Source of the DNA: Trema orientale
Taxonomy: Eukaryota > Streptophyta > Magnoliopsida > Rosales > Cannabaceae
Length of the DNA: 64,000 nt
Direction of reading: 5' to 3'
Assembly (NCBI GenBank): GCA_002914845.1
Contig: JXTC01000012.1
Location: 1,542,538-1,606,537 of the forward strand
Part shown: positions 23,446 to 36,383 of the stretch, piece after piece
Layout of the letters: every line of letters begins with the position of its first letter
Numbering within the stretch: the first letter of the stretch is position 1
Position numbers and translations under genes: made by a program
Notes under the pieces: generated by a model
What the model saw: the letters and a program-made list of their open reading frames with translations, nothing else
Databases searched by the model: none
Told to the model about the DNA's origin: nothing

Positions 23446-26325
23446 TAGTCCCTTTAAAAAAGAATTACAAGTATACGGTACCTATTTTTCATCTACGATA
23501 AATGTTAGAAAAATGTCACAACTATACTAAAAAGGTAATGAGTTCTAGAGAATAAGCCAAGTCGTAGCCGTTTTCCTCTTCATGCTTTCGGCCCCCACCC
23601 CCCACTCAGCATCTTTATCGGTTCATCACCGTGCTCTTTTTTCGCGAGATCCCGTCGTCAGCTGACCGTCAAGAAGAGTACTCAAACCATTGTTGGCTCT
23701 TCATCATTGTTTGAGTTTTCCAATTTGATTTGTTGAAGGAAAGGGTGGAATCAAATACAAGTGTGATGAAACCTCATAGCCCAAAACTTTTCAATGGTTA
23801 GTGTAATTGCTTCTCCTTTTGGAATCTGCTATAACAGAGACTTATTTACCAATTGGTATGATTTTTATCCGTATTTTATGTTCTTCAATATAATTTTACA
23901 GACTTTTGTTGTGGATCCAAGTCAAAAATCAAATTTTGTTTCCCTATTAGTAATTTAATTAACAAGTGATTTTAGTATTTTCCATTATAGACATGATTAG
24001 AGTGTAAATAGTTAGTACTTAGAATATAGTTCTGAGAGTGCTTTGTTGAATATCTTTTTTTTTTCTTTCTTTTCTAAATAGTTTTTTTTTTCTCATTATA
24101 GTTATTACCTTGAAGTTTGTTTTTAAGCTAGGACTGAGAGAGTATATTGCTTAAGAACAAATTGAGAATTTATAAACATACTGCAAATTTGTTGTAAGTG
24201 CTTTGTGTATGGTAAGAAATAGAATTTATACAATACAACTCCTCTCTTTCCTCAATATCTATCGACACATCTAGGATTTTCTAAGACTTTTTTTTTTTTT
24301 TTTTTCTGTTGCTCTTTGCAGGGTAATGAAGCTTTATTTTCAAGATAACATAGGAATTAGGGATTTGATCAAGACTTAGTCCCTCAGGAGTCTTATAGAT
24401 GCATTGGGTTCTCTTTTTGAAGTATTGGGTTCTTTTTGGAGTTTTTTTCACTATGTTACAAGTGAAACCAACACTCTAAATATATATCGTGACTTTTGAC
24501 TGTTGAGTACATATTTTTGAATTCACTAGAATACATTGGGTCTTTTTTTATATATTTCCCTACTCCTTATCTTGATGTACGTATTTTTTTGTTTCAATAA
24601 TTTTGGGGTCTACAAGAAGCGTATTTATTGATTGTGATGAGATGTATTTGTTTTAGTATTAAATTATTTTATTTAAGTTTGTAAATAAGATCAAATTTGA
24701 AAATTACACAATTTAATTTAGTAACTAGTGACTATAAAATAATTCAATATGATTGGCTACTCAATGTGGTAACCAGCCATAACTAAATTGGTAATTAGTA
24801 ACCATAGAAACTAGTAATCAGATTAGTGTAACTAGTAACGAGAAAAACTAATAAATTAGTCGGCATAGCAGGTAACCGATAACCAGTAACCAAATTCATG
24901 TGACTAGTAACCACTAAGCAGAAAAACATGGTAGCAATAACTAAAAACCAAAAAAACCGTAAACTAAATTGGTAATTTGTAATCAGTAACTAAAGAAATT
25001 GGTAACCAGGTAACTGGTAATCAGTAACTAGAGAAACTAGTAACCAAGTAACCAGTAATCAGTAACTAGAGAAACTAGTTACTAGTTACCAGTTACCGGT
25101 CTGACTGATTCGCAACCATAGGAACCAATAACTAGTAATTATATTGGTTACTAGCCAGTTACTGATTGCTGGTAACTAACAGTAACTAAGAAAATCGATA
25201 ACCAAATTAGTATTGGTGACCAAAAACTAGAGAAATCAGAAACTAAATTGGTTATTGGTAACTATATTGGTTATTGGCAATCAGTAACTAGAAAAACTAG
25301 TAACCAGTTACGAATATGATTACTTGCAACCATGGGAACCAATAACTAGAAACCAAATTGATTATTGACTGGTTACTAGTAACCAATCTGGTAACTGGTA
25401 ATTAACAACTATTCTTATTACTAGTTACCAGTAACTAATTCTAAATTAGTTAGCGGAAGTGAAAAGAAAAAAAGATTTTTTTCAAAAAAAAAATATATAA
25501 AAAAGAGAAGAAAAGATTGGTTACTGGTAACTTGCCACTTTTTTGGAAACCGGATACCAAATTAGTTACTTTTAACTATGGTAACTAGATTAGCAACCAT
25601 AGTAGTTTGATTATGTATAATGATAGTTACTTGTAACAGATCGGTTACCAGTCATAATACTGATAACTTTGTAACTATAGATTCCAACAACCAAATTTGT
25701 TAAGGGTAAGTGGTAACAAGATTGGTAAATTGTAACTAGAATAACTAGTAATCAATATTTATTTTTGTGCTTTTTTGGGGGAAAAAAAATGAAAATAGCT
25801 ACCAATTTTGTAACTAGTAACCATGCTAATGAGTAATTAGATTTGTTTACGACTAAATGGAGAGAAAAAAAAAAACCAATAATAGTTCTTTTTGTCTCTA
25901 AGAGAGGGAAAAGAAAAAAAAAATGAAGAGCAAAAAAAAAAATAGTTCGCTTACTCTTTAAAAAATATCTGAAGAGAAATAATTAAAAAAGATGAAATAA
26001 AACAAAAATAAAAATTAGAAAAAATAATAAAAGAAGAAAGAGAGGAGCATGATTCAACGAGGACAAAAATAATAATGTAGAACTTGTCTGGGTTCGAGCC
26101 TATGCTAAAAATGAAGGAAACGACAACCACAACCCCAACCCCAAGCACAACAGCCGCTAAATTTAATTGGCTACTTTTCATACTTTTAATTACATAAACA
26201 CATTAACAAAGGTGACTTTAATTACAGAACTGCCACCGCGTCTCTCACCGTATTTTTGTAATTATTTATGTCTTATACCGTAGGAAAAAGTAGATACCGT
26301 ATATCTGTAATTCTTATCTTCTTTG
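23446..26325. mobile_element. Probable 2.9-kb TIR-bounded element carrying GTAAC repeats
   Basis: The two ends are inverted copies of each other over about 40 bp: AAGAATTACAAGTATACGGT near 23460-23480 against AAGAATTACAGATATACGGT on the other strand near 26295-26314, followed on each side by (A/C)CTA(T/C)TTTT. The inside holds a unique-looking stretch (23520-24300) and then a GTAAC/TAGTAACC-rich repeat (24690-25860). No transposase was recognised, so it would be non-autonomous. The ends resemble those of 62510-62865, which also carries GTAAC repeats. The exact borders and target duplication were not resolved. Confidence 0.5.
24690..25860. repeat. GTAAC/TAGTAACC-rich degenerate palindromic repeat
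   Basis: Over about 1.2 kb the words GTAACTAGTAACC, GGTAACTGGTAA, ACCAGTAATCAGTAAC and their reverse complements recur dozens of times. At 24979-25092 there is a clean local order: three 38-bp units beginning GTAATCAGTAACTA at 24979, 25017 and 25055. Direct and inverted words alternate, giving strong hairpin potential (for example CTAGTTACTAGTTACCAGTTA near 25075-25095). There are no coding frames. Confidence 0.8.
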
Positions 26326-28884
26326 TACGTATAACTCAATAAAAGGGTTTATTACCTTTTTAATGAGAAAAAAGGGAGCAAAGGCGACTAGAGTGGTACT
26401 GTCTCTAATGACATGTTTGGTTCAAATGAATGAACCTTAAAATGAAAAAGTGATTCTAAAAGAAACTATGGTTTTGTTGGGATTCATTTTCGTTTTCTGT
26501 TTTTTATTTTTTTAAACAGAAAAATGGAAAAAAAAAAATTTGAAAATTTGTTTGACAACCTTGTTTTTATTTTTTGTTTTTAAAAATTGTTACCAAAAAT
26601 TTCAAAAAAAGTGATAACAAAAAATTTCTAATACCTTTATTTTTTTAAACAAATTTCAAAAATAAAAGAATATATAAATATTTGTACATAAGTACTTACA
26701 TACATATATGTATATACATATACAAATATAAGTCTATATAACTTTTTCAATTATTATTTGCACTTTATTGTTTTAGAAACAAATAGTGAAATAAAATTTG
26801 CCAAGCATGTTTCTTGTTTATAAATTGAAAATCAAAACAAAATTTTTACTTCTATTTGTAATTTATTTAAATAAAAAACTGGAAGTGAATCCAAACAAAC
26901 CCTATATTTTTTTATTTAGTTGTGTTTTTAACAAAAGAATTGTGACTCTAAGAGAATCACAATGAATAACAATTCCATCATTACCAAAAATTTTAATACC
27001 AAGTTTTTCCTATTTTGTTCTTTTAAAACATCTAAAAACAAGGGCATTTTTGCCACCGGAATATTTTTTCCATTCTATTCCAAGACTATTTCAAGTTTCA
27101 ATTAGACAATAAATTATTATTCCTATTCCTTTTCCAATTCTATTTCATTATGATTCTCATTACTATTCTAATTCTATTCTACGAATCAAACACTACTTAG
27201 ATGTTATTATAAGATCTTTCAATTACGCTAATGAAAAAAAAAAACTACCAAGTAATATGTAAAAAAGAGACATTTACTATAATTACTATAAGGAAAATAA
27301 TAAGAGTTAAAACTATCTTGGTATTAATGAGTCGACATCGACAAAATATAATTGAACAACAGTGCGACACTCTTAACTAGATATGTGAAATAGGCTGAGA
27401 AACCCATAAGTGCTACAATAAGAAAAAAATCTACTACACAATATTTGCATTGTTGGACCTAAAATTTTTTCAGTTTAGGTCAGTACAAGTACGAAACAAA
27501 ACACAAGTATGTCTTACCATCGATGGACATGCTGGCACAACACAACTCATTTAATAGCTCTAGAATTAGCACCTTTAGAGTGAAAGATTTTGCACTTGGA
27601 AATATGGATTTCAAATATTTGCAATTAGTTTATGAGATTCTTGTAATGATTGAATCATGTAATTTTTCTTTCAAGCAAATGATTGAATCATGTAATTTTT
27701 CTTTCAAGCATTATCAATTTTGACCATATTTTAAAGCCAATGGTGAAATTTGAGACAAATTGTAACTTATTTCGACAAAATATTCTTTTTCTCTGATTAA
27801 CTATTTGGAAATAGGAAATCACCATAGCATCACCACCATCTAGTAAAAATTTGAACGTAGTTGAGAATAAACTCAACCACAAACGAAAAAACCAGATTTG
27901 ATGACGTTGACTTATCTCCTTTAACTCTAATTGTAATGAAGATACATGTAGGTGACTAGTGAAAGACTTGGAATGCCCGTGGTACTAATAGAAGAAAATC
28001 TGAGCATTTTAATTAGGGTGTTTAGTTAATTGTAGAAAGATGACATGATTTGAGAGTTGACTATTGATAAAATTTGTGTACTCTAGTGATAAAAATTTTA
28101 ATTATTGTGTTTAGGTAATTTTGAAAGATGAAATAAAACTCTTTTTTATTTCGGGAAACATGGAGTAAATAATATGATTACAATAGGAAAGTAATTTGAT
28201 AAGTATTTTCCTTTTCATTAGATAGATAGGATATATGATTTCTTTTTTCTGTTTTTTTTTCAATTATTATTTTTCTCCACGAATCAAGTTAGCACAATTG
28301 ATAATTCATTTTCGGAAAAAAAAAACTTTATCCTTTTAATAATTTTTAGAAATTCAATAATATCCTTATCAAAAATATGATTCTCCTTTAAAAATAAACA
28401 ATTGAATAAAAATTTAACTAACTATCTTGAATATCTCAATCCGCCTATCCATGTTTGTTGTGGGTTTCTTTTTAAAGGTAAAAATGAAATTAATCATTAA
28501 AATTAATCAATTAGTACAATATGAGCAACACGATTAGAAATTTCTTAATTACATCAATTGAAAAGTGTTATTTTTTTAAATAAACTTTTAAAAAAATATT
28601 GCATTTCTAATAAATGTAGGATTTTTCAAAAAATTTAGCCTATTGGAATTTTTCAAATTTTCAGACATTGGGTTGGTTTTTTATAAGAATCCAAAAAAAA
28701 AAAAAAATATCTTAGCACATACATGGGTTATTTCATTCTTGTCATCATTGATATCTCTTAAGGAAGAGATTGTATCACTAACATTATTACTAGACATATC
28801 ATTAGAGGGGCTCACCATTATCCACAGCAAACTTAAAATCAATTTCTACTGCATGGATTATAAATCCCATAAATTCCATAAGAT
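26326..28884. other. Gene-poor AT-rich DNA with decayed repeats
   Basis: 26405-27200 has ends that are roughly inverted (ACATGTTTGGTTCAAATGAA against a right end reading AGTGTTTGATTCGTAGAA on the other strand), a possible MITE of about 0.8 kb. A 33-bp unit is duplicated at 27645-27710 (AATGATTGAATCATGTAATT). An open frame at 28643-28993 shows no domain. No gene is supported. Confidence 0.4.
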
Positions 28885-29212
28885 CCAAATCTTTATCATC
28901 TTGAAGCATAGTACATGTAATTTCCAAGATTCTTACATACATAATACGCCAATAATAAACATGTTCATATTACATAATAGACATATCAAGTAACTAGTAT
29001 TGATTTATGGTAAATTGTCCATTCCTTATTGTAAAATACGTTCGACCTCCAAATCTTTATCATCTTAAAGCATAGTACCTGTGATGCCCAAGATTCTCAC
29101 ATGCATAATAAGCCAATAATAAACATGTTCATATTGCATAATAGACATATCAAGTAACTAGTATTGATTTATATTAAATTGTCCATTCCTTATTGTAAAA
29201 TGCGTTCGACCT
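28885..29212. repeat. 164-bp tandem duplication
   Basis: CCAAATCTTTATCATCTT starts at 28885 and again at 29049, and the copies stay similar for the full 164 bp (both end TTGTAAAATRCGTTCGACC). A handful of differences suggests moderate age. The origin was not recognised. Confidence 0.8.
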
Positions 29213-29679
29213 ATATTATTGTACTAATATTTGTCGAAGTGCTCCCATGCAGTGCAAAGACTCAATACTCTCAGAAAGAGCTTGCTGTGTGAAAGGAACA
29301 AAGAATATATTCATGAATATAATACAATGTACATATGCATGAAAATCATGTTTGCTAATAATTTGGTCAAATAGTAGTTTTCGGTAAAATGCACTTTTTA
29401 CACTTTTTGGAGTCAAATTCACAGTGCATTTAATATGTCAAATAGCTTTTATTTAATGCTTATAACTCATTTCTAGCATTTTCTAAAATGTTGGTTTCAA
29501 GTAAGCACGAGGTGGCATTCACTGTACCGAATTGTGTTTTATTGCTCTAAGCTAGCTTAGATTCAGTTTAATCGCGTAATGTCATTTTTGTGCATTATAA
29601 TAATTCGGCATGGATACTTTGTTTACATTATTAATTGGAGTCTAATTGACTTATTTTATATTTAATGATTGGTTATGGG
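29213..29679. other. Intergenic, nothing recognised
   Basis: AT-rich DNA between the 164-bp duplication and the retroelement-like stretch. No coding or RNA feature was seen. Confidence 0.35.
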
Positions 29680-32066
29680 GCTAGGTTCCACCAGATTACA
29701 ATAAGGTTGGTCATATGAGGTCATAAGTCAAAGTATAACTAGATTTCACCTTCTAAGCCAAGTATTACTATTTTGGTCTACACTTGAGTGTTTGGGAATG
29801 GCTAGCAATGTGTGAGTAAGCCAAGAGTATTTTAAAGCTGGACACATAGAAAGTTAGGTGTGAAATACCGAAAATACCCCTCAGAATTTAAGTTATGCCT
29901 TTTCTTAGCCATTAAGTGTTGCTTATGGACTAAATCTGGTCATTTTCTTTCTCTTTCTCTCTAACCACGACTTGAACCCTCCAACCACTATCTAGGCTTC
30001 TCTCAACTCCTCTTAGTCATATCTAAGAGTTTCCAAGTGATAGAACTCAAGCTGGAGTTTTAGAAAGCAAGATAGGTCCAAACTAGTCAAGGTGAGTCTA
30101 CTAGTTCTTCTTCTTTAGTGTTATTTTCTAATTGAAATTCTCCTCTTACTATAACTTAAATAAGATTCTCCTCAGGTCCTCTTAAGTCCTATAATCCATT
30201 TCTAAGCTTTAGAAATCTGTTGGGTGGATGTAGGAAGCAATAACTTCAGCAAGAGCCTAAACTAGTCAAGGTAAGCTCTATGTAGGATTTTGAATTTGTA
30301 GTTAATTTTTTTTATTTCAGCTCTTAAACCATGACCCTTATATGAGTAATGAAGGCTTTAGGAACATAATATATTGCTGTAGACATATAATTTAAGTGGT
30401 GAATTAAAATTGCACCTAAAGTCCTAAATTTGCTATTTATATATTTAAGTATTTTCATATGAAATAGATTAAGTTTTCTATATTTGTAATTTGATTTCCT
30501 AAACTCAGAGTGTATATTGATCCTATTATGTATTACACTCATTGGATGGTCGATTGTAATGATATACAGTAAAAGTAGTTTTAAACTTTGTCCAAATCGA
30601 AAAGAATTCAAGTGCACTTAGGTTGTTCTAAATGATCCTCTTTGATGAGTATATGTTGGAACTGGCTTATCAATTTTTATTGCAGGTCTTAAACTATGAT
30701 TTAAAAGATATGGAAATATCCTAAAAATAAGGGAGGTACTGTCCAAATATTTTTAAAACTAAATGGTACTATTTAGAAGCAAATGGACTAGTTTTTATGA
30801 AATTATGTGTCATTTTGGATCATTTTTATACTAAGGAACTAGCATTAATGTTTTAATGATTTTGATCAGTTTTTAATACTAATTATTGGCAACAACATAT
30901 GTTGAATGACTTGTATACTTTTGGGTCATTTTGTGATTTAGTTTCTTGATTTTTGTGAAAGTTGTGATTTTAATCTTGTAGTCATTTGTCTTTAAGTATT
31001 TTACTTTGCAGTGATTATTTTAGTAACGAAAATCATATTATGTCTTCCGTACACCTTGCCACAGAGAATACTGACCCTTTTCACTATCTTTCCTATCAGA
31101 CACAAGGTAAGTAAAGATTTATTTTAACTGCATCACAAAAACAATAATAAATATAAGATGTTTTCCTACATATTTATGTGTATTATTCTTATAGTTGATA
31201 TAAGTTCATGAAAGATATAAGCATGGCATGATCATTTAAGCATGATTTTCAAAGAAATGAAGTTTTCCACGCATTAGATTTAAAGTAGTACTATTGTACT
31301 GGTTTTATAAGATATATTTTAAGTACATAGTTTAGTCCGTCTATATTAGGTAGGTATGGTTTGCATAGGCATCCTTCCAACATAGGTGGGCATGGCTTAC
31401 TGAATATTGGGATTGAACATTATACTATGAAATATATGAGGTGCATTACCTAGTCGATCTATGTTGGGTAGGTACGGTTCGCATTGGCAATGTGTTTCCT
31501 TCCCGTATAGGTAAGCACGGCCTACCGACTTTCACGCCTTTGTAGTGTACTCAAAAGCCCTATAAAGAAACATTTTTGAAGAAAAGTACATCAAAATAAA
31601 AAGTTATGAAAGAAATAGTATAATGGGAATTTGAATAAAGTTTACGTACGAAACACTTTGACTAGCATGCATGATCTTTACTTACTGAGCACTAGCTCAT
31701 TTAGTTACTGTGATGCAGGCGAGTAGACATATGATGTATAGAGTTGCTGGTTAGCTAGCACGCTTTCTTGTCACTATGATCATACAGATATAGACGAGCT
31801 TAACTTGTAGGAAATATTTTTGTATTTTGATATTTTGATGTGGTGTGAATATTACTGCTGATGCAAGATAAATTGATATACTTTTTGGTTGTATATTTTA
31901 TAAAGACACTTTAAAAAAAGTAATGCTGTGCAACTTCTTTCGTTTTAGAGTTTGAAAAGTTTAAATTTGCCCACCTTTTTGGCAAAACTAAAATTATGAT
32001 TTATGAACGAATAATACTTCCTAGTTTGACCTATACAGTGATATAGTTAAGATAGGGAGTGTTACA
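29680..32066 (+). mobile_element. Possible LTR-retrotransposon remains, non-coding
   Basis: A stretch with phrases often met in plant LTR elements (GTGAAATACCGAAAATACCC near 29862; ACTGAGCACTAGCTCATTTA near 31685) that ends GGGAGTGTTACA at 32066, a common LTR 3' terminus. No gag or pol frame is visible, and a matching left end was not found. If real, it is an old, broken fossil or a solo-LTR-like remnant. Family not assigned. Confidence 0.3.
31338..31545. repeat. Two diverged ~118-bp repeats with GGTAGGTA(T/C)GG
   Basis: GGTAGGTATGGTTTGCAT near 31349 recurs as GGTAGGTACGGTTCGCAT near 31467. Each is followed by a GTGGGCATGGCTTAC / GTAAGCACGGCCTACC counterpart that can pair with it as a hairpin. 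It lies inside the retroelement-like stretch. Confidence 0.6.
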
Positions 32067-35000
32067 GTACCAACTTTGACAGACTCCATCTCTGTGAATT
32101 GTGTAATGTCTATATTAAATTTCTTCTAAATTTGAATCATAAACAATTCATATCTAGAAGAAAAATACAAAAGGTAAAAGAAAAACTAACTAAACCTACA
32201 TAAATCTATAATATGGTAGGATAATAAATAAAAGAAATAAAATCTAGACAAGTCTAGAATTTGGGAAGATAAAATTCCTATAAGAATAAATCAATAGAAC
32301 ATTACTTTCACACAAATGGTATAATTATTGAAAGAAAAAGAAAATATTTGGGTATCTATGCGATGAGATAGAGCTCAATATATAATAGTTTTAATGAGGA
32401 AAAAAATAAAGTTTTGAGATAGATAGGGAGTCTGAAATATCCATGTTTATTGTTAGGATTATTTATATTTTATATCTTGTAGTTTGACAATTTATTGTAT
32501 TTATATCTTGTATTTGACTATTGTCAATTGTTCTTCAAATATAAAATTTATGACAATTTTATGCATCTCTTGGTCAAACAACACTTTTGACTATTGACTT
32601 TACTGGAATACCCCTTTTAAAATGTAAACATATATTCAAAAAATAATTTAAATTCTTTAAATGAAAAAATAAATTTAAAATTAAAGCTACATTAAAATGG
32701 GATTTTTTTAACATCCATTAAAATTAATTAATATTAAGAATTATAGGATTTGCATTGTTTTAATTTATTTTAGATTTTTTTAATATTTTTTTATTGTAGC
32801 TATTAATTTTAATTTATTTTTTTAATATATATGTTTAAATTTTTAAAATGATGTTTGATCACTAAGTAGTCAAAATTAGTATTTGACCAATAAAAGTTAT
32901 ACAGTTGTCATATATATTTAGGGTTTGTGCACTAAATGTCATTAAAATTTTCAAATAGTAAACACTTGGTCTATGAACTAAATAAGTGTAAAATTTCCTT
33001 TGAATTAACAATAGTGAAAATAATGTCCTATTTTGTCAAAAATTATTAAAATTTGACAAGAAAAAGGCGCATGACGTGCACGTGATGGATAGTTAGGGGG
33101 GAAAATATTTCAAATTTGCAATTAACCTTTTAGGACCTGAGAATGTCTCTTATTTCTTTATGAAAATCCTAATGTTAACCAAAGAGAATGTTATTGTCAC
33201 TAATTGGTTAATTAATGGAGATCTTTAAATATTTATTTATTTTAGGAACCAAATAGTCATTCTGTAAATAATTCAGGGACCTTCAATACCACAAACTCTA
33301 AATTTAAAATATGAAAGATAATGTTGATAATAACCAAAATACAATATATAAATTAATTGAACCAACAGTCAAATTGCAAGGCATAAAAATATACCAAACT
33401 TTATTAGAAAAAGAGGCCCTCTTTGGAGAAAGAGTGAAACTCTTTCCAATATGTTTTTTTTAAAAAAAAACTCTTTCCAATATGATAGTTTAATGCATGT
33501 ATGAACTAAATATTTGTATAATTACATTTACAGTACATGTTAATTTATAGAGCTGATGAACATAAAAGACAACACAATCTAGTCAAATTTTGATATCATA
33601 ATCTCACAATTAAATACCACAAGTTTAACCCAGTAAAATATATTAGGTCCGTCTTTTAGATATGACTGAGTTTAATTAATTAATTTTACCAATTAATTAA
33701 TTATGTTATATTACAAAATATAAATGTTGCAACAAAGAAATGTAAAGATGAGACATGAAGATTTTTATATTGTTCAACACTGACTATATCAATATCTATG
33801 TCCACGGGGTCACGTCCAGAGAAATAAACATACTAGTAAGGTTTCAAATGAATATATTACTAATTGACTTATACTATAAAAAGACTCACTCTTTTGATTG
33901 TCGCAGCGTGATTGTATTCCCTTCACTAATAAATCTAGTTAGCACCAGTCGACTTGATTTGACCTCGAACTTCTGAAATCTCTTCAGAACCTTGAAGTCG
34001 ATCTTCTTTCGAAGATATTCAGCATCTCTCTCGAAGTATTGTCTCACACGACTAGGACTACTCCTAAGTCTAAGTGAATGGTTAAAAAAAAACTCTTTCT
34101 TTTACACCTTAGCCGAATATACAATATGTGCTCTTCCTAAAGCTTGTAACTAAATGCTTTTATATAGAGCTCCAAGTCTTCACCAATATGGTAACTACAA
34201 AATAACATTTAAAACTAATTAATGTTGATTAAAAAACTTGTAAGATCAGTCAATCTCATTATCCAATGATCTATGAATTAAATGTTGATTATATTCGGAC
34301 GTTATAATATGAAATAATCGTGTTGTAACATAAAGGGAAAACGCATATTACTTTCCTAAAATAAAGAATTCAGTTAATCTTTTTGATAGTTCATGAAATG
34401 ATTATAAGTGACTAAATACATTTAGAATCAGCCCAAAATATTAAGGAAACTTCCATAATAATTACTCAATCAAAATTACTCAATTTAAGGAATTTCCTTA
34501 ACAAAATATGAATTGTTATCTATAGCCAAATTAGGTAACTACTAGTTACATATTCTTGAACCTTAAAATATGTCCATATACGTGATTAATAATCATAGAT
34601 TGTATAAGGTAGAAAACAATTAATTAAATGACTATATTTGCCAAGAAATAATATGTATTAATATCCTGCAGTGCAAATATCAATATTAATTATTTTTAAG
34701 ACAAATATTCAATCAAGAATAATAAATTTGATCAGACTTTCATGATCCCCATGCATATATTTCGTAATCCAAGCATTTATATGTGGTAAACACTAAAAAA
34801 CATAACATATCAAATATTTAGTTCCACGTTATAACATGAACCAGTAAACCAATTATATTGCAATATGAAGCATGTCAATAGATACTCTATAAAAATACGT
34901 TCATCTCCGGTCGAAGGTATTCAAGTTCAATATCGACTAAATACAATATTATTAGTTATTAGGTTTCTACTCTTGCATTCAAGTAGAGATTTATTTTTTT

Positions 35001-35566
35001 GAGAGATTTAATTGGTTTTTTTTTTTGAAAGTAATTTGTTTTATATATATTTATAGATATCAGAAGTTAATGAAAAATAGTACCAACCAAAAGTCTATAT
35101 ATTCATAGTTGTAAACTAAGCCTAATTGATAATTCCACCCTTAATTTCAGTACACCTCTGGTACTGACAATTAAAAATTGGTTATTCCTTATAGATAATC
35201 TTATATGTCGATTAAATGACACAATATATTAGTATAAAATTCTATGACACATACATTTGAAGAAAAAGAAAAACTAAAATCCACTGCTCAACATTAGCAG
35301 CTTATTAACATCTTCACTTCGGTTTATGTATTAATGAAGTTCACAGTATAGGGTACAAATTAAGGATAACATAATTATTCAGTCAAATTTGTGTGTTTGT
35401 ATTTATAAATTTTATGTGTACATTCATTTTTTTCTTGTTTCAATAAATAATTTTGATACAATTTGATGATGCTCAAAGATGTTCACTGCCAATATTTAAA
35501 TGTACCTTATCATTAAGCTCTATTCTTTCAAATTTATTTGTGTCTAATAGTCCAACACTAATCGTT
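32067..35566. other. Gene-poor AT-rich DNA
   Basis: No gene was seen. 33720-34160 has phrases (AAGATTTTTATATTGTTCAAC, GTCCACGGGGTCAC) seen in plant LTR-type repeats, a weak hint of an old retroelement piece. A short duplication, AAACTCTTTCCAATATG, occurs near 33430 and 33467. Confidence 0.35.
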
Positions 35567-35579
35567 TGTTTAGTGAGAC

Positions 35580-35722
35580 CACGAGTTGCCAGCTCATGTG
35601 GCCAAGCCGTCTCTTAGAGAAACATGAGATCTGGGATTCAATCCCCACACTCGTCCCCTTCTCCTATTAACCTGTAACCACTAATCACTAACAAACATAT
35701 AACAGAAAAAAAAAAAATTGTC
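35580..35722 (+). mobile_element. tRNA-derived SINE with poly-A tail and target duplication
   Basis: A/B-box-like regions (AGCTCATGTGGCCAAGCCGT and TCTGGGATTCAATCCCCAC) are followed by a unique body and an A-rich tail (35704-35717). The 13-bp repeat TGTTTAGTGAGAC flanks it at 35567-35579 and 35723-35735. It is non-coding. Confidence 0.8.
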
Positions 35723-35735
35723 TGTTTAGTGAGAC

Positions 35736-36367
35736 TGTTTTAGGGGAGAAAAAAAAAAAGGTGGTCTATTAAATGACAAACTTTGATCTCCTTGAAAATA
35801 ACATATTGCTTTCTGTAATTGTTAAGAAATAATATAGGGTTACCTGTGTCTTTGGTTCTTGAATTGTAATGATTGTAATGCAATGGTGTTTTACTTTTGT
35901 TTTTCGTTGGAAAATGTAATTTAATGGCAAAATGCATTTTTTATAATTTTACTTATGTTCTCAAGGGAAGGGGGAAAAAACCTTTAATTATGTTTTTTAA
36001 TAAAGGTTAAAACGAAAAGAAAGAAAATGTAAGAAAAAATTGTATCTTATTTAGTAAGAGAGTTGAAAAAAACAGGAGATATGATATATGATTTATCATC
36101 ATACAATTAGTAAACATTATTCAATTTATTTGTGGTAAGTTTCAATTCACCAATTAAATAGTAACAACTCATCTGTTAGGAGGTACAAAATAATAATAAA
36201 CTATGTGAAATCTCTAATACTATCATATCAAAGGAAACTAAGGTGAAAAAACTATTTAAAAAAAATAGCGACAATTTATATTACTAAACCATTCTTATAC
36301 ACAACATTACAGAGTTAAAGCAAAACACATAAACATTAATATGTGAGTACAAAAATAGTAATTTTGT
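35736..36367. other. Intergenic, nothing recognised
   Basis: AT-rich spacer between two SINEs. No coding frame of interest. Confidence 0.35.
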
Positions 36368-36383
36368 ATAATATATTTTGTAT

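Noticed and set aside
24690-25860. CRISPR-like or telomere-like array
   Set aside because: Units are degenerate, without unique spacers, and the motif is not the plant telomere repeat.
26405-27200. Full-length Harbinger or hAT MITE with TGTTTGRTTC ends
   Set aside because: The ends are only loosely inverted and no convincing target duplication was found; kept as a hint in the intergenic note.
27550-27580. TAGCTCTAGAATTA, which matches part of 18S rRNA
   Set aside because: Only about 14 bases match and the flanks do not continue the rRNA, so it is taken as chance.
28643-28993. 116-codon open frame
   Set aside because: AT-driven composition (Ile/Lys/Asn-rich), and its end enters a tandem duplication; no recognisable protein.
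29680-32066. Intact LTR retrotransposon
   Set aside because: No gag or pol coding region and no matched left terminus; only non-coding phrases and an LTR-like end are seen.
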